From NCBI GenBank assembly GCA_025506515.1, contig CM046443.1, positions 90,328,414 to 90,392,413 on the forward strand: a stretch of DNA of 64,000 nucleotides. Reading direction: 5' to 3'. This document shows positions 11,226-21,860 of this stretch, piece by piece. The notes beneath the pieces are model-generated. The model had not been told where the DNA came from. It saw only the letters and a program-made list of their open reading frames with translations, and did not search any database. Position 1 is the first letter of the stretch. Every line of letters starts with the position of its first letter. A program made the translations under genes and the position numbers. Source of the DNA: Flaveria trinervia (Eukaryota; Streptophyta; Magnoliopsida; Asterales; Asteraceae).

Positions 11226-11808
11226 TGACCCGGAAAGATGTGAAGTTTGTATGGACTCAAGCTCAAGAGAAGGCGTTCGAGGAATTGAAGGCGAGATTGA
11301 CTCAAGCTCCTGTCCTGTCATTACCCGACGGAAGTGAAGATCTAGTGGTTTATTCTGATGCTTCCTACTCGGGGTTGGGGTGTGTGTTAATGTAGAGAGG
11401 GAAGGTTATAGCCTATTCATCCTGACAGTTGAAGGTTCATGAGGTCAATTATCCTACTCAGACTTGGAGTTAGTAGTCGTGGTCTTTACGTTAAAGATTT
11501 GGAGGCACTATCTTTACGGGACGAAGTGCACCATATTCACTGACCACAAGAGCTTGAAGTATTTCTTTGAGCAGAAGGACCTGAACATGAGACACAGACG
11601 ATGGTTAGAGCTTATAAAAGATTATGATTGCAAGATCCATTACCATCCGGGCAAAACCAACGTGGTAGCAGACGCCCTTAGTAGAAAAAAGAGGCCCGAG
11701 CCGATTCGGGTGAAAGCATATAAGTTGATCATGACCTCGGATGTGATGAAGCAAGTCAAGGAGCTCCATGATGAGGCCTTGAAAGAAGATCATCTTAACT
11801 TTGAATGA
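11226..11808 (+). pseudogene. G2 RNase H
   Basis: The first block lies at about 11345-11385 (VYSDASYSGLG, first catalytic Asp). In-frame stops at about 11393 and 11420 and a small deletion near 11458 interrupt it. The frame 11464-11808 continues with LKIWRHYLYG, IFTDHKSLKYF (catalytic Asp) and NVVADALSRK (last Asp). It would degrade the RNA strand during reverse transcription. Confidence 0.88.
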
Positions 11809-11833
11809 ATGAGAGGTCTGGTTGTAGAATTGG

Positions 11834-12790
11834 GTGAAAACACGCTTGGTGTTAGAACTCGATTCGGGAGGATGTGGATCCTCGTTTTGGGGATCTACGG
11901 TGAAGATTTTGGATGAAGCTTATAAGACTCGATACTTTATTCATCCCATTGCCACAAAGATGTATCAAGACATGAGGAAAGATTATTGGTGGCTGGGTAT
12001 GAAACGTGATGTGGTGGGGTATGTGAGTAAATGCCTTACTTGTCTACAGGTGAAGGCCGAGCATCAGAAGCCGTATGGGAAGATCCAACCTTTGGATATA
12101 CCGGAGTGGAAATGGGAACATATTACCATTGATTTCATTACGAAGCTACCACGTACTCCGAAAGGGTATGATGTTATATGGGTGATTGTTGACCGTTTGA
12201 CGAAGAGTGCTCACTTTGCGAGATATATTCATCTGAGAGGTTGGCGGATCTATTCATCAAGGAGATTGAAACTCATCATGGTGTGCCGGTGTCTATTGTG
12301 TCCAATGTGACACTCGGTTTACATCTAAATTCTGAAAGAAATTCCATCACGCGATAGGGACGAGGTTACACATTAGTACGACGTATCATCCCCAGACTAA
12401 TGGTCAGTCAGAGAGGACCATTCAGACATTAGAAGACATGCTTCAGGCATGTGTTATCGATTTTGGAGGAAGTTGGGATGACCACTTACCGTTAGCTGAA
12501 TTCTCATACAACAACAGTTATAATGCAAGCATTGGTATGCCACCTTATGAGATGCTATACGGTAGGAGATGCCGAACGCCCGTGTGTTGGGGCGACATTG
12601 GTCAAAAAGAGTTAGGGAGCGTCGAGGTAATCAAGGTACGAATGATAAGCTTGAAAGGATCAAGGCCTTCATGAAGGTAACCAAAGATAGACAAAAGTCG
12701 TATGTGGATAAACGATGCAGACCGATCGAGTTTAAGGTGGGTGACCGGGTTATGTTGAAGGTCTCCCCTTGGAAGGGTATTATCTGATTC
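11834..12790 (+). pseudogene. G2 integrase
   Basis: The frame 11834-12310 has the HHCC zinc region (ending KCLTCLQVKAEHQ) and the first catalytic Asp in TIDFITKLP. Near 12295-12310 the block that should hold the second catalytic Asp reads IVSNV, so Asp appears replaced by Asn. The third residue, Glu, survives at about 12411 in a TNGQSERTIQTLED block in another frame. The C-terminal part continues at 12438-12674 (AEFSYNNSYNASIGMPPYEM) and 12569-12787. It has at least two frameshifts. Confidence 0.85.
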
Positions 12791-13157
12791 AGGAAGCGGG
12801 GCAAGTTGAGCCCAAGGTATATAAGGCCTTTCGAATCGTTGCTCGAGTAGGAGAGGTGGCCTATAGACTAGAATTACCAGATGAGTTAAGTGGAACTCAC
12901 CCGACATTCCATGTATCTTATCTAAGGAGTGTCTAGCGGATGAAGATTTGATTGTTCCACTAGAGGACATCGAAGTAGATGGACGGCTCAATTATGTGGA
13001 GCAACCAGTGGCAATCATCAATCAAAAAGAGAATAGACTGAGGAATACAATGGTTCCTTTTGTGCGTGTACAGTGGAAGCACAGGAAGGGATCCGAGTCT
13101 ACGTGGGAGACCAAAGAGGAAATGAGACAACATTACGCATGTTTGTTCGAGGAATAA
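12791..13157 (+). pseudogene. G2 integrase C-terminus with chromodomain-like tail
   Basis: After a shifted stretch (12791-12947), the frame 12948-13157 ends in VPFVRVQWKHRKGSESTWE followed by KEEMRQHYACLFEE. The spaced aromatic residues and the W-X-W-E pattern fit the chromodomain-like tail of Tekay/Del chromoviruses, which is thought to guide insertion into heterochromatin. The stop (TAA) at 13155 is 23 bases before the polypurine tract, so this is probably the natural end of pol. Confidence 0.75.
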
Positions 13158-13180
13158 CAGGTTTCGGGGAAGAAACCAAT

Positions 13181-13196
13181 ATAAGGGGGGTGGACT
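13181..13196 (+). other. G2 polypurine tract
   Basis: ATAAGGGGGGTGGACT lies directly before the LTR start TGTAACACC. This is the usual plus-strand primer site. Confidence 0.85.
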
Positions 13197-13755
13197 TGTA
13201 ACACCAGGATATCTTCTTTAAAGCCGACGAAAGAAGCAAAAGAAATAAAGTCTAAATCGGGGAACCAAACTTGCCAAAACATGAGAAAGATTGGATGAGT
13301 GGGGGGAATAAGGGGGGGCAGCCCACACCCTCCCCACACTTGTAAAAATCTACCAAGAGGAGAAGAAAGGGATAAAAAGGGGAAAAGGCTTGGTTCTTGT
13401 GGATTCGAGGGTGAAAGTTGAAGTGTAGCGGGTTGAATTGAAGGTCTACTCAACGGTGTCATTTGTGTGAGTTCTAAGACCCCCTCTTTTACATACTTTT
13501 GATGATTATGGGGGCTAGAACACATCTAAAACCCATTTTTAAAGTGTTGGGTGTTGAACCCATATGTGTGTATGTGCGTGTGTATGTGTTTGATTTGGGT
13601 GGGACATGATTTCGGGCTTGTGTGTGCTTGAATGGTGTTGTCGTATGTGTTTCTAAGGTTTAGGATGGTTGATTTGGGCTTAGAACGAGTTTGGAAGGGT
13701 TTGGAGGCCGAAAATCGTAGATTAGGTTCAGGATAAATTGCATTCTGCATCAGCT

Positions 13756-14115
13756 AGGGCTAGGCGACCGAATGGAGGCCATACGGACGAAAGGAGTGCG
13801 ATTGAGGTTCATTCGCATGTGAGTCATGCGACTGGAGTCCATACGCTTGTGTGTCGCACGACTGACAGCCATACGCATGGGGAGTCATGCAACTGAGTAG
13901 GAGTCCATCCACATTAGCTTCATTCGCACAAGGTGTTCATCTGCATGTGTGCTCAATCGCACAAGTGTTCCTCCGCATTAGTTCCATTCGAATGGGACTC
14001 ATCCGCATTTTGTTCATACGCATTGGGTCCATTCGCATGGTGCCCATTCACCTGGTGTCCATCCGCATGGGTTCAGTCGCCTGGAAGGCCATGCGATTGA
14101 AGGGTGCCCATACGC
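13756..14115 (+). repeat. Array of CATNCGCATG / CAGTCG words in the G2 LTR
   Basis: About twenty copies of ten-base words lie 15-20 bp apart. They include CATTCGCATG, CATACGCATG, CATCCGCATG, CATGCGACTG, CATGCGATTG and the perfect palindrome CCATTCGAATGG (about 14006). The same words occur in the C3 copia element (20460-20690, 34360-34620, 34930-35280, 43140-43390), although the two elements belong to different superfamilies. Confidence 0.85.
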
Positions 14116-14631
14116 CCAAGTAGGGCTTGTGTACCCGAGGGAATATAATTTAGTTATTGAATTTCGGGGGGAAAGTGCAGATGTAAGTTTTGACGTGGAA
14201 GGTTCCCGGGGGTTCATGTAAGATGACTTTTGACGCCATAGAGGTTATGTTGGGCATGGATGATGAGATGTATGATTGGCATGATGTATGTTTTGTATGT
14301 ATGACGATGCCCTATATTATGATGTTGAATGTGTATGTTGATGTTCCTTATTATTATGAATGATTATTTTTCCTTGTCTTTACGTGGAATGTTAACAACG
14401 AAATGAAAAGTATTATGTAACATAAAGTGGAAGATAATGAAAAGAGGAATGAAATGAAGAATGCATGCATTAATGAACGAACGAACGTAAGAAAGGCTTG
14501 CAAGCAAATGTATGGAGGTTCACACCCAATGAAGGGTGTTAACTCAACTGTGTGCGGATTAGCTATCCTAGAAGGATGCACACAGGGGTCCAATATTTGT
14601 GATTGACCATATGTATGGGATCCTTGCCGCT

Positions 14632-14870
14632 TGCCCTAGGTGCTGGAGTCAACTTCGTGCACAATGTTCAAGGTCTATGAAAGACCTCAGGCCCAGCTTC
14701 TTGCATAATGTTCGGGGTATAGATATGGCATTGATCTGCAATGAAAGAGAAAAGATAAGTGGTGAATGTACTTGCCCTTGGTACTGGAGTCAGCTTCGTG
14801 CATAATGTTTGAGGTCTATGAAAGACCTCAGGCCCAGTTACCCGCTTCGTGCACAATGTTCGGGGTAATG
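14632..14870 (+). repeat. Direct repeats with AGGTCT-ATGAA-AGACCT hairpin
   Basis: Two copies of a segment of about 90-100 bp (GGTGCTGGAGTC...CTTCGTGC.CAATGTTC) lie about 141 bp apart. Each carries AGGTCTATGAAAGACCT (14671-14687 and 14812-14828), a perfect 6-bp stem with a 5-base loop. A partial third copy of the outer unit ends the block. They lie inside the G2 LTR. Confidence 0.85.
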
Positions 14871-15335
14871 TACATGTCATCGAAAGAAATGAACGTGAAT
14901 AAAAGTAACAAAAGTTAATGAACGAATGATAAAGATAATAATGATATTATCTATGTGTACATATGATGTGTGATCACATGCAAAGTAAAGTATGGTTTTA
15001 ACGATAGTAAAGTATTGTTTTATTTTAAAACTAGAACTCACGCAGCAACACTGACTTTTATGTGTTCCAGTTGGTAGGTAATGTTTCTGAGGATGGCATG
15101 GGGGCGGCTACTCATCTCTTTTGGATGGCATTCTCTTGTTTAATGTTTTTGCATTGTAATGCGAACGAACGATGTTTTGGGTGAACGATTGTATTAACTT
15201 GCAAAAGGCATTTGTAATGATATGAAAACTTATTTTTAGGGTTCCGCTGCAATGTTTTTTGAAAGTTAGATGTAATGTATATGTTTTATGTGCAATGATT
15301 TACAAGTTGTAAGCGTCCGGGAACGGGGCCTTACA

Positions 15336-16924
15336 CCTTATGTGGGAGTTGATGGTTGTAACCGGTTGGGTAGAAGCCAAATCTGGTTAAATGCTCAATT
15401 AAAAGTTTAAAAAAAGTAATTACAAATTCCCTCAATTTCATATGAACCCTAAGTCAGTTTTGATCCAAATTGAACCCGAAGATGATTATGATAACAAAAT
15501 TGATAACAGGGCTTTTGATGTTCGTATGATTTCGAGTGTGTTGAAGAATGAAATTACCTGATTGAATGAGAAACTTATGATAATTGAAAGAAGGTTCAAC
15601 CACGACTTATACGAATCTGGTTTGAGATGACAATGATGATGATAATCCAATTAATCTTGTGTGAAGCTTCTAAGGGTTATGATACTCAAAAACCCTCAAA
15701 CAATTTTGGTTTAATGTACCAGAAGATGAAGCTTGAACAACTTGCAAGTTCGAGTATTGATGATGATCGAATTCAAGGTGCGTGTGTGTTTCAATTGAAC
15801 TTGAAGTTACAGATGGTTCAAATAGGTTGATTAGAAGCTTTACCCTTGATTAAATAGGTTGAAATCGATCAGTTTCATATCGGATGGTTTGAACATTGAT
15901 TCGGTTGTTTCCGCTTGAGTTATGATTGATCCGCACATTTCTTGTTTTAATTGATGAGCCTTTTATGATCGTAATGATCACAGAGACAGTTTCCAGCAAT
16001 GAATTCGATTGTATCGGTCCAATATGAGTTGAAACAGATTGATTTTGAATGCTTGATTCGGCTTCATCTCTTACATAGAAACGGTGGTTTGATTTCAAAT
16101 AATGGGGTTACAGATTCGAAACTTGGTCGCGAGGGTTAAGGAACGATTTATTTCACATAAAAATAATGAATTTGTGTTGTTTGGATGTCGCTGGAGCGAC
16201 GGCCGGAGTCGACCGGATGAGACAGAGGAGGGGCGACGGTGAGGTTGGTTTGTGTTTAAACCAAAGTTACACATTTGGTCCCTAAAGTTTACCATGTTTA
16301 ACATTTCAAGCACAAGCTTTGTAAATTAAGTTTTAAAACCAATAACTTTGTAAACCATATTTAATAACAAAATTTTAATTTATAAGGTCTTTATAACTTT
16401 TTTAATTTTATAAGGAAATTTTACAATTAAATTCCAATTATGTAACTAAAACTCATAATTTAGAATAACTCTATAACTTATAAAATCCAAGTTTTTAAAT
16501 GATTATTCCATTTATTTGTTTATAGAATATTATAAAAATTATAAATCTAATTATTAAATTATTAAGGTGGTTAATAATAATCTTTATATATTTACTTATC
16601 TTTAAATCGCAGAGAGATTTTAAGGTCTTATTTATTTTTACTTAATAATTAAAATCATAAATACTTATAAAGTTGTATAAGTTTATTTGAATACATTTTA
16701 TCACTTAATAAATTTTAAATAAAACTTTCCATTTATTATTATTGTAAAATGATTAATAAGTCTTTTTAACTTTATGTAAAGAACTATTTATAAATCAATA
16801 GGTTATTACAAGTTGATTACATATTTAATGTTTATGATCCATTAAAGTTATTACATAATTTAATAATAAAAACTCAAAATAAGTTCGGGTTTGGGTTTTA
16901 TCTCAGAAAATGGCAGATGTTACA
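15336..16924 (-). repeat. G4 3' LTR (first 1.59 kb)
   Basis: On the minus strand the LTR starts TGTAACATCTGCC at 16924, right after a polypurine tract, and runs down to 15336, where G2 interrupts it. It matches the other G4 LTR (53932-52692 joined to 20175-19832) along its whole length, 1589 versus about 1590 bp. The missing part, about 1.7 kb equivalent to 19831-18130, should lie left of G2, beyond the gap. Short open frames such as 15627-15830 and 16095-16313 are chance frames. Confidence 0.85.
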
Positions 16925-18129
16925 ACCTCACCCACTTTAAGAAATTTCGTCCTAAAATTTAATCACGAGGGAACTAATTACAAGGATATGAGGAGACTTG
17001 GATTTCATGTCATATTCGCAAGTGACACTTGGAACGTTTAAATTCAATGAGTTTAGTTATGATGTTTTACTATGCTTAAGTTTGTTAAATTTCATAATTT
17101 ATGATTTTATGTGTTTCTTGGCAAAGGGTACAAGATTAAATTAGAATTTCAATTGATAGAATTTTATATTTCAGACGGTCAAGACGATTAGGAAGGTTTT
17201 GTCATGAGGGAAGCAGTAAGTATTAGTGTGATATGAGACACGAAAATAAGGTCAGGATGATTTTTGGATGGGATATGGAATTCATAAGAGCTTCTCAAGC
17301 AAATACTTTAACGGGTTTCTAGGTGATCGATTCTTTTTACTTATGTCATTGAGGTTTCAAAGTTTTATTAATGTAACGTTGATATGAGGATCGTATTTGT
17401 TAAGATTAAAGATTCAATTCAGAATGAGTGCATCATTGTAATAGGTTTTTAGGATAAGTGTGGTTTTGAGGGGAAAATGTTTAGAAAGATTTTTAAGGGT
17501 CATTAAGAGAAATGGAATAATGAGTTTTAAGATTCAGGGGAACAAAATCAATGATAAAACGATTCAAAATAACAAGATGTTTTGAGTGTAACATTTGCTT
17601 TACAAACCAAAGCAATACATTGACTTATCAAAGTATTAGGTCAACTACAACCTTAATGAAGACATGCGTACCTATAAGCAGACACTCACCCCAAGGGTTC
17701 CTAGGTAAGGTAAACGGATCCGTCAATTGATTTGGATTTATATGAATACCTTGCCTAGACAAAACACCTCGAGATATAGGTATCACGCTCTTCCAGCATT
17801 ACATGTTTCAAGTTGCAGGACACAGACTTTGATGAGACTTGAAACCACGAATAACAATTCAAAGCTCATTTTCAAGAACATTGATTTAGGCACATAATGC
17901 CTTAGAATATGATTTAAGATACCTATGTGCATTGATAAGATTCAAAGTATAAGAATAAGCACATAAGGCAGTTAATCATATAATCAAGTATAAACACATA
18001 AGGCACATAAAATCCTATCTAAGCATATAAAATACATGAGAGGACCCATGTGTAAGGGTACTTAGTTATAGTCTAGGTCATTCCATTTATAATAACCTAA
18101 TTCCCTATAACCATGGCTCTAATACCAAT
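16925..18129 (-). other. G4 interior, non-coding
   Basis: The segment lies between the two LTRs. Its left end holds the polypurine tract (CTTAAAGTGGGTGAGGT on the minus strand, 16925-16941). Its right end holds the primer-binding site. Between them I see no frame longer than about 60 codons and no gag or pol motif. This is the build of a large non-autonomous (LARD-like) element. Confidence 0.72.
18115..18127 (-). other. G4 primer-binding site
   Basis: On the minus strand TGGTATTAGAGCC follows the LTR end TGTGACA after two bases. It matches the initiator-Met type with one change (C to T). Confidence 0.82.
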
Positions 18130-18415
18130 TGTCACACCCCGACTGACAACGGAATCATCGGGGTGGGTGAATGTGAAACGATTGTTCATAGCACATGGAT
18201 CTAATAAGTTAAAATATTATTAAATATCAGTTTCATTAAACATTACAATATAATTAAATCATTATAATACAAACAAGATATAAACAACAACATAAGATTT
18301 TCAATTAACTAAGTCCAAGTCCTATATGAGCACAAAAAGATCCTTAAGTATCAAACCTGAAACATGTTAAAAATAAAATGTAAACTTTGAAAGTTAGTAA
18401 GTTTCCGTGGGTTAA

Positions 18416-18458
18416 ACACACACACACACACACACAACACACACACACACACACCACA

Positions 18459-18549
<91 letters not shown>

Positions 18550-18572
18550 ATATATATAATATATATATATAA
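18416..18572. repeat. (CA)n(TA)n compound microsatellite
   Basis: About 75 bp of nearly pure CA repeats are followed by about 80 bp of TA repeats with a few AAT interruptions. It lies inside the G4 LTR. The corresponding part of the other G4 LTR is not in the window, so I cannot tell how much it grew after insertion. Confidence 0.95.
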
Positions 18573-20170
18573 GATTTACAAGTAGCAATTCATGTCAATG
18601 GTTATGAGTTATGCAAGTTTATAGAACACATATAGCTATAATAAAACCTTGACAAATTACAAGATTTAACAATTAGCTAAGTGTACTTGGATTAACCAAG
18701 TAGGCTTGTCAGGCCAATAGATCTATGACGTCGCCAGGCTAGCAATAGTTAATGATTGTCAACGTATAATGTATCTCATATAACACTCACAATAATATTA
18801 ATAACCATGACAAAAAGTAAGATGAATTTCATGTACATTTACAAGTATCAAGATGTTTACAAGTATAAGTTTATAAGGTTTACATGTTTCACCCCAAAAT
18901 GTGTGAAATAAAGTAAAAAGGAGGCATGGAGAACTCACATGGAAAACTCACAAGATATATATAAGGTGATTATAAGAATTTAGACGAGGCTCCAACGATT
19001 TCTTTTACAAGTTACCTAAACGTATTAATTTCAAGATTAAGTTCCATAATAAGATAACAATTAGACGTGAAATAGGGTTTCAATTGGAATTTGGGGTTTA
19101 AAAATTTAAGTAAAATAATGAATTGTTTATGTTTTGGTTTAATAAAGATAATATAAATCAATTAAGACAAAAATAATTAAAAATAATTTAACAATTTAAT
19201 TTATTGATTTAATATAAATTAAGTATAATGTATGAAAAGAAATAATTAATTATTAAAAACTTGATAAGGATGATTAATTGAATACTTATTAAATGACTTT
19301 AAAATCATTTAAAATCATTTTGTAGAATTTTGAACTTTTAAATGATTTGTTATAAAGATCTTATAATACAAAACTTTAAGAATAAAGTATAATATGTTGT
19401 TTTATAAGTTTCAAGAATTTAATTAAATGTTTAAGAAGTAGATTTATTAACTATTTATGATATAACATGGTTAAATCAAACATTGAATAATTAATTATTT
19501 ATATAATCATTTGTATAATTAATTATTTAAGGTGTTTGTAATATGTAGGTTTGAAGTATTTTGAAATAATCCAATTTTGGGCTATAGAATATTTATAACA
19601 TATAAATGACTTAATTATGTTTTTATAACCTTTTCATTCTTTAAAGAGTAATTAAATTTAAGAATTATAAGTTTTAAAATCTTTAAAAATTAACTTGATA
19701 TTTCTGAAATATTTTCATTAACAAATATATTTATTTTAGTAAACAGTATATAATATTTTATGCAAATTAAAATGATTAAAAATCCATAGTTAAAAAGATT
19801 TGAGGGTCCTCGGGTTCGAACCCGGGTCCCTTGTGTGGGAGTGGATGGTTGTAAACGGTTGGGAAGAAGCCCAAATCTAATTAAATGTTCAATTAAAGTT
19901 TAAAAACAGTATTACAAACAAATTCTCTCAATTTCATATGAACCCTAATTCGGTTTTGATCCAAATTGAACCTCAAGATAATTATGATAACAAAATTGAT
20001 AAGAGGGCATTTGATGATCGTATGAATTTCGATGTGTTGAAGAATGAAATTACCTGATTGATTGAGAAATTTAAGACAATTAAAAGAAGGTACAACCGCG
20101 ACTTATACGAATCTGGTTTGAGATGACAATGATGATGATAGTCCAATTAATCTTGTGTGAAGCTCTAAGG

Positions 20171-20175
20171 GTTAT
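20171..20175. repeat. C3 target-site duplication, left copy (GTTAT)
   Basis: GTTAT directly precedes the C3 end TGTTAGGATC. The same five bases follow the other C3 end at 52687-52691. The G4 LTR sequence is continuous when C3 and one copy are removed, as the uninterrupted copy near 15675 shows. Confidence 0.92.
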
Positions 20176-20900
20176 TGTTAGGATCATGTACGTATGGAGT
20201 ACTAATTGACAATGTGTTGAAACCAGATCAAATAGTGTGGAATCCTATTTGATTGGTGATCCATCAGTGAGAACACAGTCCCGATCAATCTAACGATTAA
20301 AGAAACGTTAAGAACGATTAGAACAAGATCAACTGCGAATTATGAACTTGGAACAGGCTTTCTGGACGTTCTGGACGGCTAGGGTATGAGTATGTGTCAA
20401 AAGTCTCTCTATTGTTACGTTTTTTCCTGAATTAGGTGGTATTTATAGGTTGGGTTTCCAATCGTACAACTGAACCATTAGCATGGTTCAGTCGTGCGAC
20501 TGAATCATGCGATTGATCCATACGCACGACTGAAGTCGTGCAACTGTGTCAATCTTAGTCTCAATCATGCGACTGATCCAGTCTCCTGGTTCAGTCGTGC
20601 AAATGGCTATTAGCATGAAGTATTCATGCGTATGGTCCATTAGCATGGTCCATTCGCATGAAGACATCATACGATTAAGTTTGAACCACATTTCTCAATC
20701 ATTATTGACTAAGAACTATGCAAACAACCACAAACCTATATAGTTAGTTTAATATACTTTAACACATAATAAACAATCAAACATTAAACATTATAAGCAT
20801 CATTCACATATTATATTTCATTCAACTCATTCATTACATATGTGTAAGACATGACAGACATTTACATTAAGCTCATAAACTAGGTACATATGTGTCAACA
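20176..20900 (-). repeat. C3 3' LTR, 725 bp
   Basis: On the minus strand it begins TGTTGACACATATG and ends GATCCTAACA, bordered by the polypurine tract on one side and the GTTAT duplication on the other. Its counterpart is the split 5' LTR (43389-43780 and 52433-52686). It holds a block of palindromic words at 20460-20690. Confidence 0.92.
20455..20692 (-). repeat. Palindromic-word array in the C3 3' LTR
   Basis: The block contains CAGTCGTGCGACTGA (near 20482), a 6-bp inverted repeat around TG, with relatives CATGCGATTGATCC, CATACGCACGACTGA, CATGCGACTGATCC, CATTCGCATG and CATTAGCATGG. The same block opens the 5' LTR copy at 43677-43780, so it is part of the family LTR. Confidence 0.88.
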
Positions 20901-20916
20901 AACTCCCCCTTGGACC
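20901..20916 (-). other. C3 polypurine tract
   Basis: The minus strand reads GGTCCAAGGGGGAGTT directly before the 3' LTR start TGTTGACAC. This is a classic copia tract. Confidence 0.9.
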
Positions 20917-21855
20917 TAGTTTCCTCTAACGTCTGACATTCTTCATAAGCTCCTAAAATTTCTTGTATTTCTCCTCCTTGTAACTCCTGCATGTATTTCA
21001 AATGCAAAGCAGAGTCCTATAAATTTTGGAACTGGAGGGCTTGTACAATATCTTGTGCGTCATAGAACAGTGGCCACTTGTACAAAGTGTAGACATCTTC
21101 TGCAGACAAGTTTGAAAGCCACATTGGGTCGAATACCCGATAGTCTCCATTTTCCTTCTCTAGTTAGAACTATGACCGCTTTGCTTGTTCTCCAACATAA
21201 TACCACCATTTGAAGTGTGGAGTGAAGTCCTGAGGCATTTCCCGCAAGGAATCTTCGACATTATGCGTAGGGGACTCCATTTCAGCATGACTTTAGGCTT
21301 TCTAGATATAGGATCCATTTCAGACCTTCGGATGTACCTCTTCGATTGTTGAGGTCTGAAGTTTACTCATCTGGTGTGGTATTCCTTCTTTAGAGCAGCC
21401 TCAAACCAGCCGACATCTTTCTAGGATCAACATATAGCAGATTTAAGCGTGCCAGTTGGTTGAGCTCAAAATCGGGAGAGTCTTCAGATCATATGGATAT
21501 CTGAAGTACTCTATTCCCTTCCCCCTCTTTACAGCATAAACGTTTTAGATCTCTCAAATACGCCCACGCTATAATCTTGCCTGACACTTCTGATGTCTTT
21601 TGCCTATGTAGAACTCTATGTAGGCATTCTGCTTTGGCGGCACATGCTGGGCTTTCATCTCTGCAAGACAAGCTGCCCATTTAGCCTTCTTGATCTCAAC
21701 ATCTGCATTCGAGACTTGGGCTTGGATTTTATTCTTATCTTGTTCCCTCTCCATATCATCAGATTGTCAAATGTAGCAATGCCAAGAGTGTCACCCAAGT
21801 CGGGATCACATTGCCCCGTCGGTCAGTGTACTCTGGATAGTGCTCAGATGTGACA

Positions 21856-21860
21856 TCCTC
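21856..21860. repeat. G3 target-site duplication, left copy (TCCTC)
   Basis: TCCTC lies directly left of the G3 end and again at 31994-31998, directly right of the other end. Confidence 0.88.

Larger units (their letters stand above)
8175..15335 (+). mobile_element. G2: Ty3/gypsy chromovirus, decayed, 5' LTR cut
   Basis: The element reads 5' LTR end (50 bp), primer-binding site, gag, protease, RT, RNase H, integrase, chromodomain-like tail, polypurine tract and full 3' LTR. RT before integrase is diagnostic of Ty3/gypsy, and the chromodomain-like tail after integrase places it with chromoviruses (Tekay/Del-like). The coding part holds many frameshifts and stops. Its 3' LTR end abuts the LTR of G4, so G2 inserted in the 3' LTR of G4. 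The matching left flank is not in the window. Confidence 0.87.
13197..15335 (+). repeat. G2 3' LTR, 2139 bp, with palindrome-rich region
   Basis: It starts TGTAACACC after the polypurine tract and ends CCTTACA, the TG...CA pattern expected. The last 50 bp repeat the 5' LTR end at 8175-8224. It contains a dense block of short palindromic words (13756-14115) and two direct-repeat copies with a perfect hairpin (14632-14870). The open frames on either strand here are chance frames in the LTR. Confidence 0.88.
18130..20175 (-). repeat. G4 5' LTR, distal part
   Basis: On the minus strand this is the last about 2 kb of the LTR, ending TCGGGGTGTGACA at 18130. It contains a long CA/TA microsatellite and a 14-bp perfect palindrome (19811-19824). 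C3 cuts it at 20175/20176. The other part is 52692-53932. Confidence 0.85.
20873..21860 (-). pseudogene. C3 additional ORF, C-terminal part
   Basis: This is the 3' piece of the extra reading frame downstream of pol, separated from its 5' piece by G3. Joined over the G3 insertion (removing one TCCTC), the acidic reading frame continues without a stop, which shows that this was coding when G3 landed. The frames at 21489-21754 are Lys/Glu/Gln-rich with coiled-coil character (around MEREQDKNKIQAQ). The final stretch stays open through the polypurine tract and ends with TGA at 20873 inside the LTR. Internal shifts break the frame. I recognise no domain, so its function is unknown. Confidence 0.6.

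Noticed and set aside
13756..14115. Regularly spaced short repeats looked CRISPR-like
   Set aside because: This is plant nuclear DNA, the units are 10-15 bp, degenerate and variably spaced, and no cas genes are present. It is an LTR-internal array.
19795..19835. tRNA-like B box GGTTCGAACC suggested a tRNA gene here and at 23160, 30890 and 44900
   Set aside because: No acceptor stem, D arm or anticodon arm can be built around these sites. They lie inside LTRs at homologous positions, so they belong to the LTR.
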